Below, one piece after another: positions 30,876 through 39,193 of a stretch of DNA of 64,000 nt (position 1 is the first letter of the stretch; each line of letters starts with the position of its first letter). The stretch is from Cyanobacteriota bacterium (GTDB lineage: Bacteria; Acidobacteriota; Vicinamibacteria; Vicinamibacterales; UBA2999). A program made the position numbers and the translations under genes. A model generated the notes under the pieces. That model was given only the letters and a program-made list of their open reading frames with translations, did not search any database and was not told the origin of the DNA. The stretch lies in contig JAIEMQ010000006.1 in assembly GCA_019752015.1 (NCBI GenBank), positions 258,842 through 322,841 on the forward strand. Reading direction: 5' to 3'.

Positions 30876-31834
30876 CAGGCAGTCAGGTGCTGGTGATCGG
30901 CGGGCTTGGCTTCATCGGCGTCAATCTCGTGGCGAAGCTGCGGGAACTGGGCGCGCGGGTGACGATCATGACGCCGTCGCGCGACCGTCACTCGGGGACG
31001 ACGTCGGACTTCGAACGCGACGGGATCGCCGTCGTCGACGGCGATCTGCGTGACGGCGAGCGGCTGTCGTCGCTGGTGCGCGGTCAGCACGTCGTGTTCA
31101 ACCTGTCGGGCCAATCCGGCGCGGTGCGGTCGATGGAGGATCCGTGGACGGACCTCGACGTCAACTTGCGCGGCAATCTCGTCCTGCTCGAAGCCCTGCG
31201 CGCGCATAACCGTGATGCCAAGGTCGTGTTCGCGGGTTCACGCCTGCAGTACGGCCACCCGGATCGCCTGCCGGTACCGGAAAATGCGGAGAAACATCCG
31301 CTGTGCCTGCACGCGATTCACAAGCAGACGGTCGAGCAGTATCTCGAGCTTTACGCGCGTCTGTTCGGCGTGCGCTATTCGATCGCGCGTATCACGAATC
31401 CGTACGGCCCCGGACAGCCGCGCAGCCGCACCGCCTACGGCGTGATCAACCGGCTGATTCACCAGGCCATTGCCGATCGACCGCTGACGATTTACGGCGA
31501 CGGCGCGCAGCGGCGCGACTACATCCACGTGGACGATGTCGTCGAGGCGCTGATAGTCATGTCGACGTCTCCGAATGCCGATGGCCGCGCCTACAACGTC
31601 GCGAGCGGAACCGGCATCAGCATGATCGACCTCGCCAGGACGATTGTCGAGATCGCCGGCGCCGGGCATATCGAGCACGTGGAATGGCCCGAGCTTGCGA
31701 AGCAAATCGAGACGGGAGATTTCGTGGCGGACATCTCGCGCATTCGCAGCGAGCTCGGCTGGGAGCCGCACATTCCGCTCGCCGCCGGGCTCGACAAGAC
31801 CGTCGCGTTCTATCGCTCCGCGGCGTTGCTGTGA
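30872..31834 (+). CDS. Extended SDR, epimerase-like, lacking the usual catalytic tyrosine
   Basis: A 320-residue extended SDR with VIGGLGFIGVNL at 8-19 and IYGDGAQRRDYIHVDDVVEAL as nucleotide-sugar segment. In the catalytic region the serine block reads VFAGSRLQYG and the expected YxxxK reads HAIHK, with His147 in the tyrosine position and Lys151 retained. Related SDRs with NGIHK/GINK at this point are known in polysaccharide loci, so this may be a subfamily trait rather than decay. The reaction could be a 4-epimerisation or reduction by a different mechanism, or the protein may have lost activity. ATGA overlaps on both sides. Confidence 0.72.
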   Translation: MTGSQVLVIGGLGFIGVNLVAKLRELGARVTIMTPSRDRHSGTTSDFERDGIAVVDGDLRDGERLSSLVRGQHVVFNLSGQSGAVRSMEDPWTDLDVNLRGNLVLLEALRAHNRDAKVVFAGSRLQYGHPDRLPVPENAEKHPLCLHAIHKQTVEQYLELYARLFGVRYSIARITNPYGPGQPRSRTAYGVINRLIHQAIADRPLTIYGDGAQRRDYIHVDDVVEALIVMSTSPNADGRAYNVASGTGISMIDLARTIVEIAGAGHIEHVEWPELAKQIETGDFVADISRIRSELGWEPHIPLAAGLDKTVAFYRSAALL

Positions 31835-32985
31835 ACGGCCGCCGCCATCGTGTGTTGTATCTGTCCCACGCCTTCATGGTCGGCGGCGCTGAAGAAATGG
31901 TGCTGAACCTGGTGCGTCATCTGCCGCCTCGCTTCGAGCCGATGGTGGCGTGCATTCACGAGGCCGGCCCGATCGGCGAAGAAATCCGGCGCACCGGCGT
32001 GCCGTTCACGGTGATGGGCTTGACGCCGGGCCTGTCGCGGCCGCTCGACGTGCTTCGGCTGCGCGATGCGCTGACGACGCTGGCGCCGACCATCGTTCAC
32101 ACCTTTCTCCTGACCGGCAGTCTTTACGGCCGTTTCGCCGCGATGATGAGCGGCGTGCCGATCGTCATCGGCACCGAAGTGAACATCTACGAAAACAAGC
32201 AGCCGCTGCACGCGCGCCTCGAACGGTGGCTGATGAAGGGCACCGACGCCGTCGTTGCGTCGGCGGAATCGGTGAAGGATTACTACGTCACGCAAGTCGC
32301 CGCCGATCCTGACAGCGTTGAAGTGATCTACAACGCCGTTGACTGGGCGCAACTGCAGACGACGATGACTCGTGACGAGTTCCGCGCTTCGGTGGGCGTG
32401 CCGCTCGATGTTCCGGCAGCCGGGATCATTGCGCGCCTCACCGAGCAGAAGGCGCATCGCGTGCTGTTCGAATCGATGACGCAGCCGGAGCTGTCGGCGC
32501 TGCACCTGATCGTCGTCGGCGACGGCGATCTGCGCGATGCCCTCCGCTCGCGCGCCGCTTCGCTCGGCATCGCCGGCCGTGTGCATTTTCTCGGGGCACG
32601 GCGCGATCTTGGCAACGTGTTGTCCGCGATCGACATTTTCACGATGCCGTCGTACTGGGAAGGGCTGCCGTTGTCGATGGTGCTCGCGATGGGCGCCGGG
32701 CTCCCGGTCGTCGCGTCGAGAGTCGCCGGCATTCCGGAGGTCGTGAAGGATCGCGTCAGCGGCATTCTTGTCGACCCCGGTGACAGCAGCCAGCTGGCTC
32801 GTGCCCTTGCAGCGCTCGTCCAGGATCCGTCGCTGCGTTCGCAGCTGGGTGAAGCGGCGCGCGAATTCGTGCGGCCGCGATTCGGCATCGACGGCTACGT
32901 GTCGTCGATCACCAACCTTTACGATCGCCTGCTCGCGGCGAAGGGCCCGGCCACCTTCGCTGAAGCTACGGTGGACAAGCTATGA
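31831..32985 (+). CDS. Family 4 glycosyltransferase
   Basis: A 384-residue GT4 enzyme: VLYLSHAFMVGGAEEMVLNLVRHL at the N-terminus, IVHTFLLTGSLYGRFAAMMSGVP and VIYNAVDWAQ in the middle, and a donor domain with RLTEQKAHRVLFESM, FLGARRDLGNVLSAIDIFTMPSYWEGLPLSMVLAMGAGLPVVASRVAGIPE. GTG 31831 is chosen because it overlaps the SDR stop (GTGA) and gives a normal start. Its C-terminal residues (AKGPATFAEATVDKL) are encoded by a CCACC...GGTGG palindrome. It is the first of three consecutive GT4 genes. Confidence 0.87.
   Translation: MNGRRHRVLYLSHAFMVGGAEEMVLNLVRHLPPRFEPMVACIHEAGPIGEEIRRTGVPFTVMGLTPGLSRPLDVLRLRDALTTLAPTIVHTFLLTGSLYGRFAAMMSGVPIVIGTEVNIYENKQPLHARLERWLMKGTDAVVASAESVKDYYVTQVAADPDSVEVIYNAVDWAQLQTTMTRDEFRASVGVPLDVPAAGIIARLTEQKAHRVLFESMTQPELSALHLIVVGDGDLRDALRSRAASLGIAGRVHFLGARRDLGNVLSAIDIFTMPSYWEGLPLSMVLAMGAGLPVVASRVAGIPEVVKDRVSGILVDPGDSSQLARALAALVQDPSLRSQLGEAAREFVRPRFGIDGYVSSITNLYDRLLAAKGPATFAEATVDKL
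32951..32974. repeat. CCACCTTCGCT...AGCTACGGTGG palindrome at a GT4 3' end
   Basis: CCACCTTCGCT and AGCTACGGTGG flank a two-base centre (GA); arms pair imperfectly. The sequence is in frame and encodes the last residues (ATFAEATVD) of the glycosyltransferase. The same core is found at 28352-28382. Confidence 0.7.
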
Positions 32986-34187
32986 CGCTCGGCATCCTCT
33001 ATCACATGCCGTTCTGGCAGACCGCCGACGGCACGCTGTGGGAAGCCGAAGGATCGTTCGCGCGCTACGTGGATTCACTCGCCCCGTATTTCGATCGCGT
33101 GATCCTGTCCGTGCCGGTGTTCGACACGCCGCCCGCATCGGGGTCGCGCGTCAACGCCAAGAACGTCACGCTCGCGCCGCTGCCGTATTTCCCCGGACCG
33201 CGTCAGTTCTATCCGATGCTGCGCTCGGTCCAGCCGCGGCTGCGATCGTGGGTCGATCAGTGCGACATCATTCACCTGCGCATTCCGTCGCCGGCCGCGA
33301 TCTTCGCGTTTCGACTGGCGCGGGCGCGCAAGAAGCCGGTCTTCCTGCTGGTCGTCGGCGACTACCAGGCCCTGCTGCCGCACCTCGGCTACGCGGGGAT
33401 CAAGAAGACCCTGTTCGCGATGTACGTCGGCTTCGAGGAGTGGGCGGTCCGCTTCATGACCATGCGCGCATTGACGTTCGCGAACGGCCGCGCGCTCCGC
33501 GAGAAACATGAAGCGCACGGCGCGAAGATCCACGAGACGCGCACGACGACGCTGAGCCTGAGCGACATCGCGACGCGAACCGATACCTGCACGCAGCCGC
33601 GGATTCGGATCCTTACCGTCAGCCGCATCGATCCCCGCAAGGGCCTTCGACTGCTGCCGTCGCTCGTCGCGGCGCTGAAGCGCGAGGGCCGCGACGTGAC
33701 GGTCGACATCGTCGGTCCGCCAATTGGGCTGATCGGCGAATCGGAGCGCGACGCCATCGCCGCTGATGCGGACCGGCTTGGCGTCGCCGACCGTGTCACG
33801 CTGCACGGCACCGTCGAGCTCGATCGATTGATGCCGATGTATCGCGAGTTCGATCTCTTCGTGCTGCCGACGCGGCCGGGCGAGGGCATTCCTCGGGTGT
33901 TGATGGAGGCGATGGCGGCGGGCCTGCCGCTTGTGACCACCGACGTGTCCGGCATCGCCAGCCTCGTCAGCGACGGCGAAAACGGCTTGCTCGTTCCCGA
34001 TGGCTCGACCAACGCGCTCGTTGACGCCGTACGCTCGCTGATCACCACCGCGTCGTTGCGCCAGCGCCTGATTCAGGGCGGGTACGCGACCGCGCGCGCC
34101 CACACGCTCGAACGCCAGGCGGCGGAGCTGATGCAGACGGTCGCCGCCGAGTGCGGCGTGCAGCTGCGGCGTCCCGATGCCGCGTGA
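32982..34187 (+). CDS. Family 4 glycosyltransferase
   Basis: A 401-residue GT4 enzyme. It opens with LGILYHMPFWQTADGTLWEAEGSFARYVDSL, has IIHLRIPSPAAIFAFRLARARKKPVFLLVVGDYQ as acceptor-side block and ILTVSRIDPRKGLRLLPSLVAAL plus VLPTRPGEGIPRVLMEAMAAGLPLVTTDVSGI in the donor domain, with the E-x7-E acids. The ATG overlaps the previous stop (ATGA). Sequence between about 110 and 190 has an extra helical segment (YAGIKKTLFAMYVGFEEWAVRFMTM) that may contact the membrane. Donor and acceptor are unknown. Confidence 0.87.
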   Translation: MTLGILYHMPFWQTADGTLWEAEGSFARYVDSLAPYFDRVILSVPVFDTPPASGSRVNAKNVTLAPLPYFPGPRQFYPMLRSVQPRLRSWVDQCDIIHLRIPSPAAIFAFRLARARKKPVFLLVVGDYQALLPHLGYAGIKKTLFAMYVGFEEWAVRFMTMRALTFANGRALREKHEAHGAKIHETRTTTLSLSDIATRTDTCTQPRIRILTVSRIDPRKGLRLLPSLVAALKREGRDVTVDIVGPPIGLIGESERDAIAADADRLGVADRVTLHGTVELDRLMPMYREFDLFVLPTRPGEGIPRVLMEAMAAGLPLVTTDVSGIASLVSDGENGLLVPDGSTNALVDAVRSLITTASLRQRLIQGGYATARAHTLERQAAELMQTVAAECGVQLRRPDAA

Positions 34188-34188
34188 G

Positions 34189-35322
34189 ATGAGCGATGGC
34201 CGCCGCCGCATCTGCTTCGTGCTGCCGTCCCTCAACGGCGGCGGCGCCGAGCGCGCCGCGGTGCAGATCCTGAATGGCCTCGATGCCGAGCGCTGGGATC
34301 GGTCGCTGTTCCTGTTCGCCCGCGAAGGGCCGTACCTCGACGAGGTCGATGCGTCGATTCCGATCCACGACGCCGGCACCTCCTCGCGCAGCGGACGATG
34401 GCGGGCGCTGCGCCGGCACGTGGCCGCCGAGCGGCCTGACCTGGTGATGGCGTTTCTCAGTTATTTCACAGTGTTGAGCGCGGTGAGGGCCGGCAACGTC
34501 GGCACCAGGGTCGCGTTCAATCAGCAGACGCCGATGTCCGCGTTTCTCACCGATGCCGATTACCACTGGCGCCGCACGTGGCACAAGGCGGTGTTTTCGA
34601 GCGTGACGCGCATCGGGTATGCCGCGGCCGATCTGATCATCGCGACATCGAAAGGCGTCGCCGACGATTTGACGCGCGCCTTCGCCGTCGATCCCGCGCA
34701 GATTCGCGTGCTCGCCAATCCCGTCGATCTCGATCGCGTGCGTAAGGCGATCACTGAGCCTGTCGATGAGTCGGCTTTGCCCGCGGGCGACGGTCCGTTG
34801 ATCGTCGCCGCCGGGCGGCTCGCCGAGGCGAAGAATTACCCGCTGTTGATCGATGCCGTGGCGACCGTGAGGGAACGCATGCCCGTGCGGCTCGCGATCC
34901 TCGGCGAGGGCGAGATCGAGCCGGTGATTCGGCAGCACATCGAGCGCCGGGGATTGTCGAATGCGGTGTCGCTGCTCGGCTTTCACGCCAACCCGTGGAA
35001 GTTCATCGCGCGCGCCGACGTGTTCGCGCTGACATCGCGCTATGAAGGCTTTGGCAACGTGCTGATCGAAGCGATGGCGTGCGGCGTGCCGGTGGTTGCG
35101 ACTGCATCGCCCGGCACACGCGACATCATCACGAATGGCGTCGATGGATTGCTTGCCGATGCTCATACTCCGGCAGCCGTCGCAGACGCGCTGATCCGGG
35201 TGCTGGGTGATTCGGCGTATTTGAGACAGCTGCGAGCGGGCGCGAGAGTTTCCGCGGAGAAGTTCGGGCTGGAGAAAGCGGTCGCGCGTTACGACGCTGT
35301 GCTGCGCGAGGCGCTCGCATGA
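34189..35322 (+). CDS. Family 4 glycosyltransferase (WbbL/PglA-like)
   Basis: About 377 residues. ICFVLPSLNGGGAERAAVQILNGL is the classical GT4 opening found in N-acetylgalactosaminyl- and similar transferases; RVLANPVDLDRV, VAAGRLAEAKNYPLLIDAVATV and LTSRYEGFGNVLIEAMACGVPVVATASPGTRDII with the donor acids follow. ATG 34189, just after the preceding stop, is preferred; an ATG at 34177 would overlap by 11 bases. Its TGA overlaps the next ATG. It is the third of a block of three GT4 genes, suggesting that the repeat unit gains at least three sugars here. Confidence 0.87.
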   Translation: MSDGRRRICFVLPSLNGGGAERAAVQILNGLDAERWDRSLFLFAREGPYLDEVDASIPIHDAGTSSRSGRWRALRRHVAAERPDLVMAFLSYFTVLSAVRAGNVGTRVAFNQQTPMSAFLTDADYHWRRTWHKAVFSSVTRIGYAAADLIIATSKGVADDLTRAFAVDPAQIRVLANPVDLDRVRKAITEPVDESALPAGDGPLIVAAGRLAEAKNYPLLIDAVATVRERMPVRLAILGEGEIEPVIRQHIERRGLSNAVSLLGFHANPWKFIARADVFALTSRYEGFGNVLIEAMACGVPVVATASPGTRDIITNGVDGLLADAHTPAAVADALIRVLGDSAYLRQLRAGARVSAEKFGLEKAVARYDAVLREALA

Positions 35323-36689
35323 AGACCGCGATCCTCGGCGGCGTTGTTCTCGGCGTGCTTTACACGCTGTCGCCGTTGACGGTGTTGTGCCTGGCCGCGC
35401 TGGCCGTGCTGGTGTGGCGCATCAGTCGCGAACTCACGGCGCGCGAGCGCGCGTGGCTGATCACGGTCGTCGGCATTGCCGTCGCGATTCGCCTGGCGGC
35501 GATTGCCGTCCTGTTCCTGCTCGCCGATCCTTCGAGGCCTTACGCGAACTTCTTCGGCGACGAGGAGTTGTTCAAGAGCCGCACCATCTGGCTGCGCAAC
35601 ATCGGCTTCGGTTTACCTGTGTCACCCGCCGACATGATCTATGTGTTCGACGATGTCGGCCGATCGAGCTACCTGTATCTGCTCGCCTACATCCAGGCGC
35701 TCGTTGGTGACGCGTTTTACGGCAACAACGTGTTCAACGCGACGATCTTCGTGGCGGGCGTGCTGGTGTCGTACTGGCTGATCCGCCGCGCCTACGGCGG
35801 CGTGACGGCGCTGGTCGGCGCGATCATCCTGTTGTTCGTTCCCAGTCTCTTCAGCTGGTCGATCGCCGTTCTCAAGGAGCCGCTCTACCTGTTCGCCGCT
35901 TCGCTCGAGCTCGTGAGCGCCTATTACGTCGTGCGCGCGCCGCGGCTCTGGCTGCGCGCTGCAGCGGCGGTGGCGGTCGTCGTCCTGGCGATCGCGCTTG
36001 GCAGCCTGCGCGTCGGCGGCACGGAGCTGGCCGTCGTCGGCACCGTGATCGGGTTGCCCGCCGCCTACATTGCGGTGCGTCCCCGATTGGCGTTCGCCAC
36101 GATCGTCGCGCTGCCGATCGTGATCCTGCTGGCGGCGATGCAGCCGCGCGTGCAGGAGCGGACACTGCACGGCATTCAGTGGGCCGCGTTCCAGCACTGG
36201 GGACACGTGGCGACGCCCGGATACAGCTACAAGCTGCTCGATCCGCGGCTCTACGTGGACATGGGGCGGATCGCGGTCTACACGATGACCTACCCGGAAG
36301 GCGGCCGCTACCTGGTGCGCGCGTTCTGGAATTTCGTAACGGTGCCGCGGCCGTCACAGATTCAATCGCGATCGGCGCTCGCGTATCTGCCGGAGCAGGG
36401 GCTGTGGTACGCCATCGTCGCCTTGTTGCCAATCGGCCTGATGGCCGGCCTGCGCCGCGATCCGGTACTGACCTGCCTGTTGCTCGCGCACGGACTCGCC
36501 GCCGCCGGCATGGTCGCGCTGACCAGCGGCAACATCGGTACGCTGATTCGGCACCGCGGCTTGACGCTGCCGTACTTCACGTGGCTGGCGGCGATCGGCG
36601 CGTGCCGCCTGATCGTCTGGATGGACGCGCGCGCCTCCGAGCCGCGGCTTCGATCCGCCTTCCCGGAGAATCCGCATGACTCTGTTTGA
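35319..36689 (+). CDS. Multispanning membrane protein, polymerase- or GT-C-like
   Basis: A 456-residue protein with about eleven hydrophobic segments. An early outside loop carries NFFGDEELFKSRTIWLRNIG, acidic as in GT-C enzymes; YVFDDVGRSSYLYLLAYIQALVG follows. Near the end, LTSGNIGTLIRHRGLTLPYFTWLAAIGACRL resembles the conserved tail block of bacterial polysaccharide polymerases and O-antigen-associated membrane proteins. It could be a Wzy-like polymerase or a lipid-linked sugar transferase. It overlaps the next gene by 14 bases. Confidence 0.65.
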   Translation: MKTAILGGVVLGVLYTLSPLTVLCLAALAVLVWRISRELTARERAWLITVVGIAVAIRLAAIAVLFLLADPSRPYANFFGDEELFKSRTIWLRNIGFGLPVSPADMIYVFDDVGRSSYLYLLAYIQALVGDAFYGNNVFNATIFVAGVLVSYWLIRRAYGGVTALVGAIILLFVPSLFSWSIAVLKEPLYLFAASLELVSAYYVVRAPRLWLRAAAAVAVVVLAIALGSLRVGGTELAVVGTVIGLPAAYIAVRPRLAFATIVALPIVILLAAMQPRVQERTLHGIQWAAFQHWGHVATPGYSYKLLDPRLYVDMGRIAVYTMTYPEGGRYLVRAFWNFVTVPRPSQIQSRSALAYLPEQGLWYAIVALLPIGLMAGLRRDPVLTCLLLAHGLAAAGMVALTSGNIGTLIRHRGLTLPYFTWLAAIGACRLIVWMDARASEPRLRSAFPENPHDSV

Positions 36690-37785
36690 TGATCGGGGCC
36701 GGCTGTTCGGCCGGTGGAACGTCGTCGACGCGTTGATCGGTGTGGTGCTGCTGGGGCTGATTCCATTGCTCTACGGCGGCTACGTTCTGTTCCGCACGCA
36801 GGAGGCGTCGCTCGTGGCGATCGAGCCCGCGCGGATCGTGGCCCCCGGCAACGTTGACGTGACGATCCGCGGCACGAACCTGCGACCGTACATGCGCGTG
36901 TCATTCGACCACCACCAGGGCCGGTCGTTCCTGTTTGCCGACACGACCAAGGCCGTTGTGGGTACTGCGGATCTGCCGCCGGGCGTTTACGACGTGATCC
37001 TCTACGACATGGCGCAGGAGCGCGCGCGAATTCCGAAAGGCCTTGAAGTGCTGGCGCCGCCAAGGCCGGATACCAGGCTCGATCTGATCGGGACTTTTAC
37101 GGCCCTGACCGAAGCGCAGGCCGCGGAAATCAAGGATGGCCTCGAGGTTGCGGGATTGGGTCCGGTGTTGCGCGCCGGCGCGCGGCGTCCCGCTCAAACG
37201 TTGACCACCGTCGCGGGGGGGGTGCTTCTGCAGGTGCCGTCGCAAAACGCCTTCAATGTCAACGCGATCGTTCGCGCCAATTGCGTGCTCACTCAACGCG
37301 GCGGCGCTGTCACCTGCACGGCGCTCGAGACCGCGTTGATGGAGGACAACGTCATCGCGGTGACGCTGCAATCGGGCCGGGCGTTTTTCCAGATCGATCA
37401 GATCCGCACGCCGGCCGCTTCGGCGCCGGTCACGGTGCGCGCCCGCTTCGGCGGGGATCGATCGCTCCTCGAGCGAATGCGCGCCGGCGATCGCGATGCT
37501 CGCAACAACAACGAGTTGACCGGCGGCGCGACCATTGCCTCGCTTGACGCCGTGCGCGGCGCGTCGCCGTCGCTGGCCATTGCCGTTGCCCCTCCCGGAG
37601 CGACCAATCCGCCGCAAGTCGCGATGGACCTGGCAAGCCGCGAAGTGGTGCTGCGCCTCGAAGCGCAGCGCATCGACGCGTTTTTCTACTACGGCGGGCG
37701 GCAATTGGCGGTCGGCAACCCGATGGTGTTCAACGGTCCGGGTTATCAGGTCAGCGGCACGGTGTTGTCGGTGTCTCCGAAATGA
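36676..37785 (+). CDS. DUF4330-like membrane-anchored protein with TIG-like domain
   Basis: A 369-residue protein. The start FDDRGRLFGRWNVVDALIGVVLLGLIPLLYGGYVLF matches the DUF4330 pattern, a GRLFG motif followed by one membrane span. Residues about 45-130 look like an Ig/TIG-type beta domain (EPARIVAPGNVDVTIRGTNLRPYMRVSFD, then DLPPGVYDVILYD). The remainder, rich in V, T and A, is probably a periplasmic beta domain with two or three repeats of a similar fold, and has two cysteines (Cys in RANCVLTQ and VTCTALE) that could form a disulphide. Function is unknown; a co-polymerase or chain-length role near the polymerase-like gene is possible. Confidence 0.65.
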   Translation: MTLFDDRGRLFGRWNVVDALIGVVLLGLIPLLYGGYVLFRTQEASLVAIEPARIVAPGNVDVTIRGTNLRPYMRVSFDHHQGRSFLFADTTKAVVGTADLPPGVYDVILYDMAQERARIPKGLEVLAPPRPDTRLDLIGTFTALTEAQAAEIKDGLEVAGLGPVLRAGARRPAQTLTTVAGGVLLQVPSQNAFNVNAIVRANCVLTQRGGAVTCTALETALMEDNVIAVTLQSGRAFFQIDQIRTPAASAPVTVRARFGGDRSLLERMRAGDRDARNNNELTGGATIASLDAVRGASPSLAIAVAPPGATNPPQVAMDLASREVVLRLEAQRIDAFFYYGGRQLAVGNPMVFNGPGYQVSGTVLSVSPK

Positions 37786-38093
37786 ACGAGCAGATCGATC
37801 ACGTTGCCTGGCGCGCGTTCGAGACCAGCACGATCGCGCGCGCCATCGAGCGCTTCGCGCGCCCGCTCCGGACCGCCGCGAAGGAATCGCGCTTGATCGG
37901 GTTGGCGCGTCCCTGGTTGACGGCCGGCGTGGCGCAGCCGGGCGTTGTCGTGGTGGCAGCGGTGCTCACGCACATCGTGTTGATGGTTGCGATGGCGCGG
38001 CCGGTCTCGTGGCAGTGGCTCATCCTGCCGTCGATCGCGCTCGCCGCCGGCGCGGTGTTGATCGCGGCGCGGCGCCGGGCGCCGCAAGAATAA
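37782..38093 (+). CDS. Small membrane protein of unknown function
   Basis: A 103-residue protein. The first 55 residues are amphipathic and basic (AIERFARPLRTAAKESRLIGLARPW); two hydrophobic spans follow (VVVVAAVLTHIVLMVAMA and LILPSIALAAGAVLIAA) and it ends RRRAPQE. I do not recognise a family. The ATG overlaps the stop of the DUF4330-like gene, so the two are probably made together and may interact. The basic helix could lie on the membrane surface. Confidence 0.65.
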   Translation: MNEQIDHVAWRAFETSTIARAIERFARPLRTAAKESRLIGLARPWLTAGVAQPGVVVVAAVLTHIVLMVAMARPVSWQWLILPSIALAAGAVLIAARRRAPQE

Positions 38094-38095
38094 TA

Positions 38096-39193
38096 TTGGC
38101 GGCACACCGAACTCGGGTCCTGGCCTTGCTGCCGTTTTCCGAAGAAGGCGCGAGCGTGCGTTTTCGCGTCAGCCAGTTTCTGCCGGCCCTGTCGGCGGCC
38201 GGCTTCGACGTCACGCTGCAGCCGTTGTTCGACACCACGCTCTTTCGCCTGCTGTATCGGCCCGGCAACACCACGCGGAAAGCGGCGGCACTCATGTCGC
38301 GCACGGTGGATCGCCTCAGGGCACTTGGTAACGACTACGACATGGTGTTGATCCACCGCGAGGCATATCCCATCGGCCCGCCGCTGATCGAGCGCTGGCT
38401 CGGCAAGCGCGTGCCGATGGTTTACGACTTCGACGATGCGGTGTATCTGCCGAGTACGAGCGACGCCAACCGCATGATTGCCTCGCTCAAGCGTCCCGGA
38501 AAGATCGCGGAAGTGATCAGGCGATCCTCGGAAGTGATTGCCGGCAATCCACACCTGGGCGACTATGCGCGCCGCTACTCCTCGCACGTCAACGTCATTC
38601 CGACCGTTGTCGATACAACGGTGTGGGCGCCGCCGGCGCAGCCCGTTCGCAACGAGCCGCTGGTGATTGGCTGGATCGGCACGCCGACCACCACGCAATA
38701 CCTGATGGCACTGCAGGATGTGCTGTCGGCGCTCGCCAAGGAACACCACTTCGTGTTGCGCGTCTCCGGAACGGTCGCCCCGGTGGCGATCCCCGGCGTG
38801 CGCGTGCAGAACGAAACCTGGAGCCGCGACAGGGAGATCGCGCTTTTCAACACGTGCGACATTGGCGTGTATCCGCTGCCGAACGACGAGTGGACGCTCG
38901 GCAAGTGCGGATTCAAGGCGATTCAATTCATGGCCTGCGGTGTGCCGGTCGTGGCGTCTCCGGTCGGCGTCAACCGGCAGATCATCGAGGACGGCACGAG
39001 CGGGCTGCTCGCCAACCAGGAAGCCGAGTGGCGGAACCACTTGCGCGCGCTCCTGACCGATGCCGCGCTGCGGCGGCGCATAGGCGCGGCCGGGCGCGCC
39101 CGCATCGAACAGCACTATTCGCTGCAGGCGATCGCGCCCGCGGTGGTAGCGGTGTTCGAAACGGCCGCGAGAAAGGTCCACGCTCATGCGTGA
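38096..39193 (+). CDS. GT-B glycosyltransferase
   Basis: About 365 residues. RVLALLPFSEEGASVRFRVSQFLPALSAAGFDVTLQ starts the acceptor domain, RWLGKRVPMVYDFDDAVYLPSTSDAN is the family block before the donor half, which has IGWIGTPTTTQYL and DIGVYPLPNDEWTLGKCGFKAIQFMACGVPVVASPVGVN. The K-C-G-F-K-A-I-Q motif replaces the classical E-x7-E region, as in one common GT4-like subfamily. The start is TTG 38096, three bases after the previous stop; there is no ATG in a suitable place. Its end overlaps the next gene by eight bases. Confidence 0.8.
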   Translation: MAAHRTRVLALLPFSEEGASVRFRVSQFLPALSAAGFDVTLQPLFDTTLFRLLYRPGNTTRKAAALMSRTVDRLRALGNDYDMVLIHREAYPIGPPLIERWLGKRVPMVYDFDDAVYLPSTSDANRMIASLKRPGKIAEVIRRSSEVIAGNPHLGDYARRYSSHVNVIPTVVDTTVWAPPAQPVRNEPLVIGWIGTPTTTQYLMALQDVLSALAKEHHFVLRVSGTVAPVAIPGVRVQNETWSRDREIALFNTCDIGVYPLPNDEWTLGKCGFKAIQFMACGVPVVASPVGVNRQIIEDGTSGLLANQEAEWRNHLRALLTDAALRRRIGAAGRARIEQHYSLQAIAPAVVAVFETAARKVHAHA

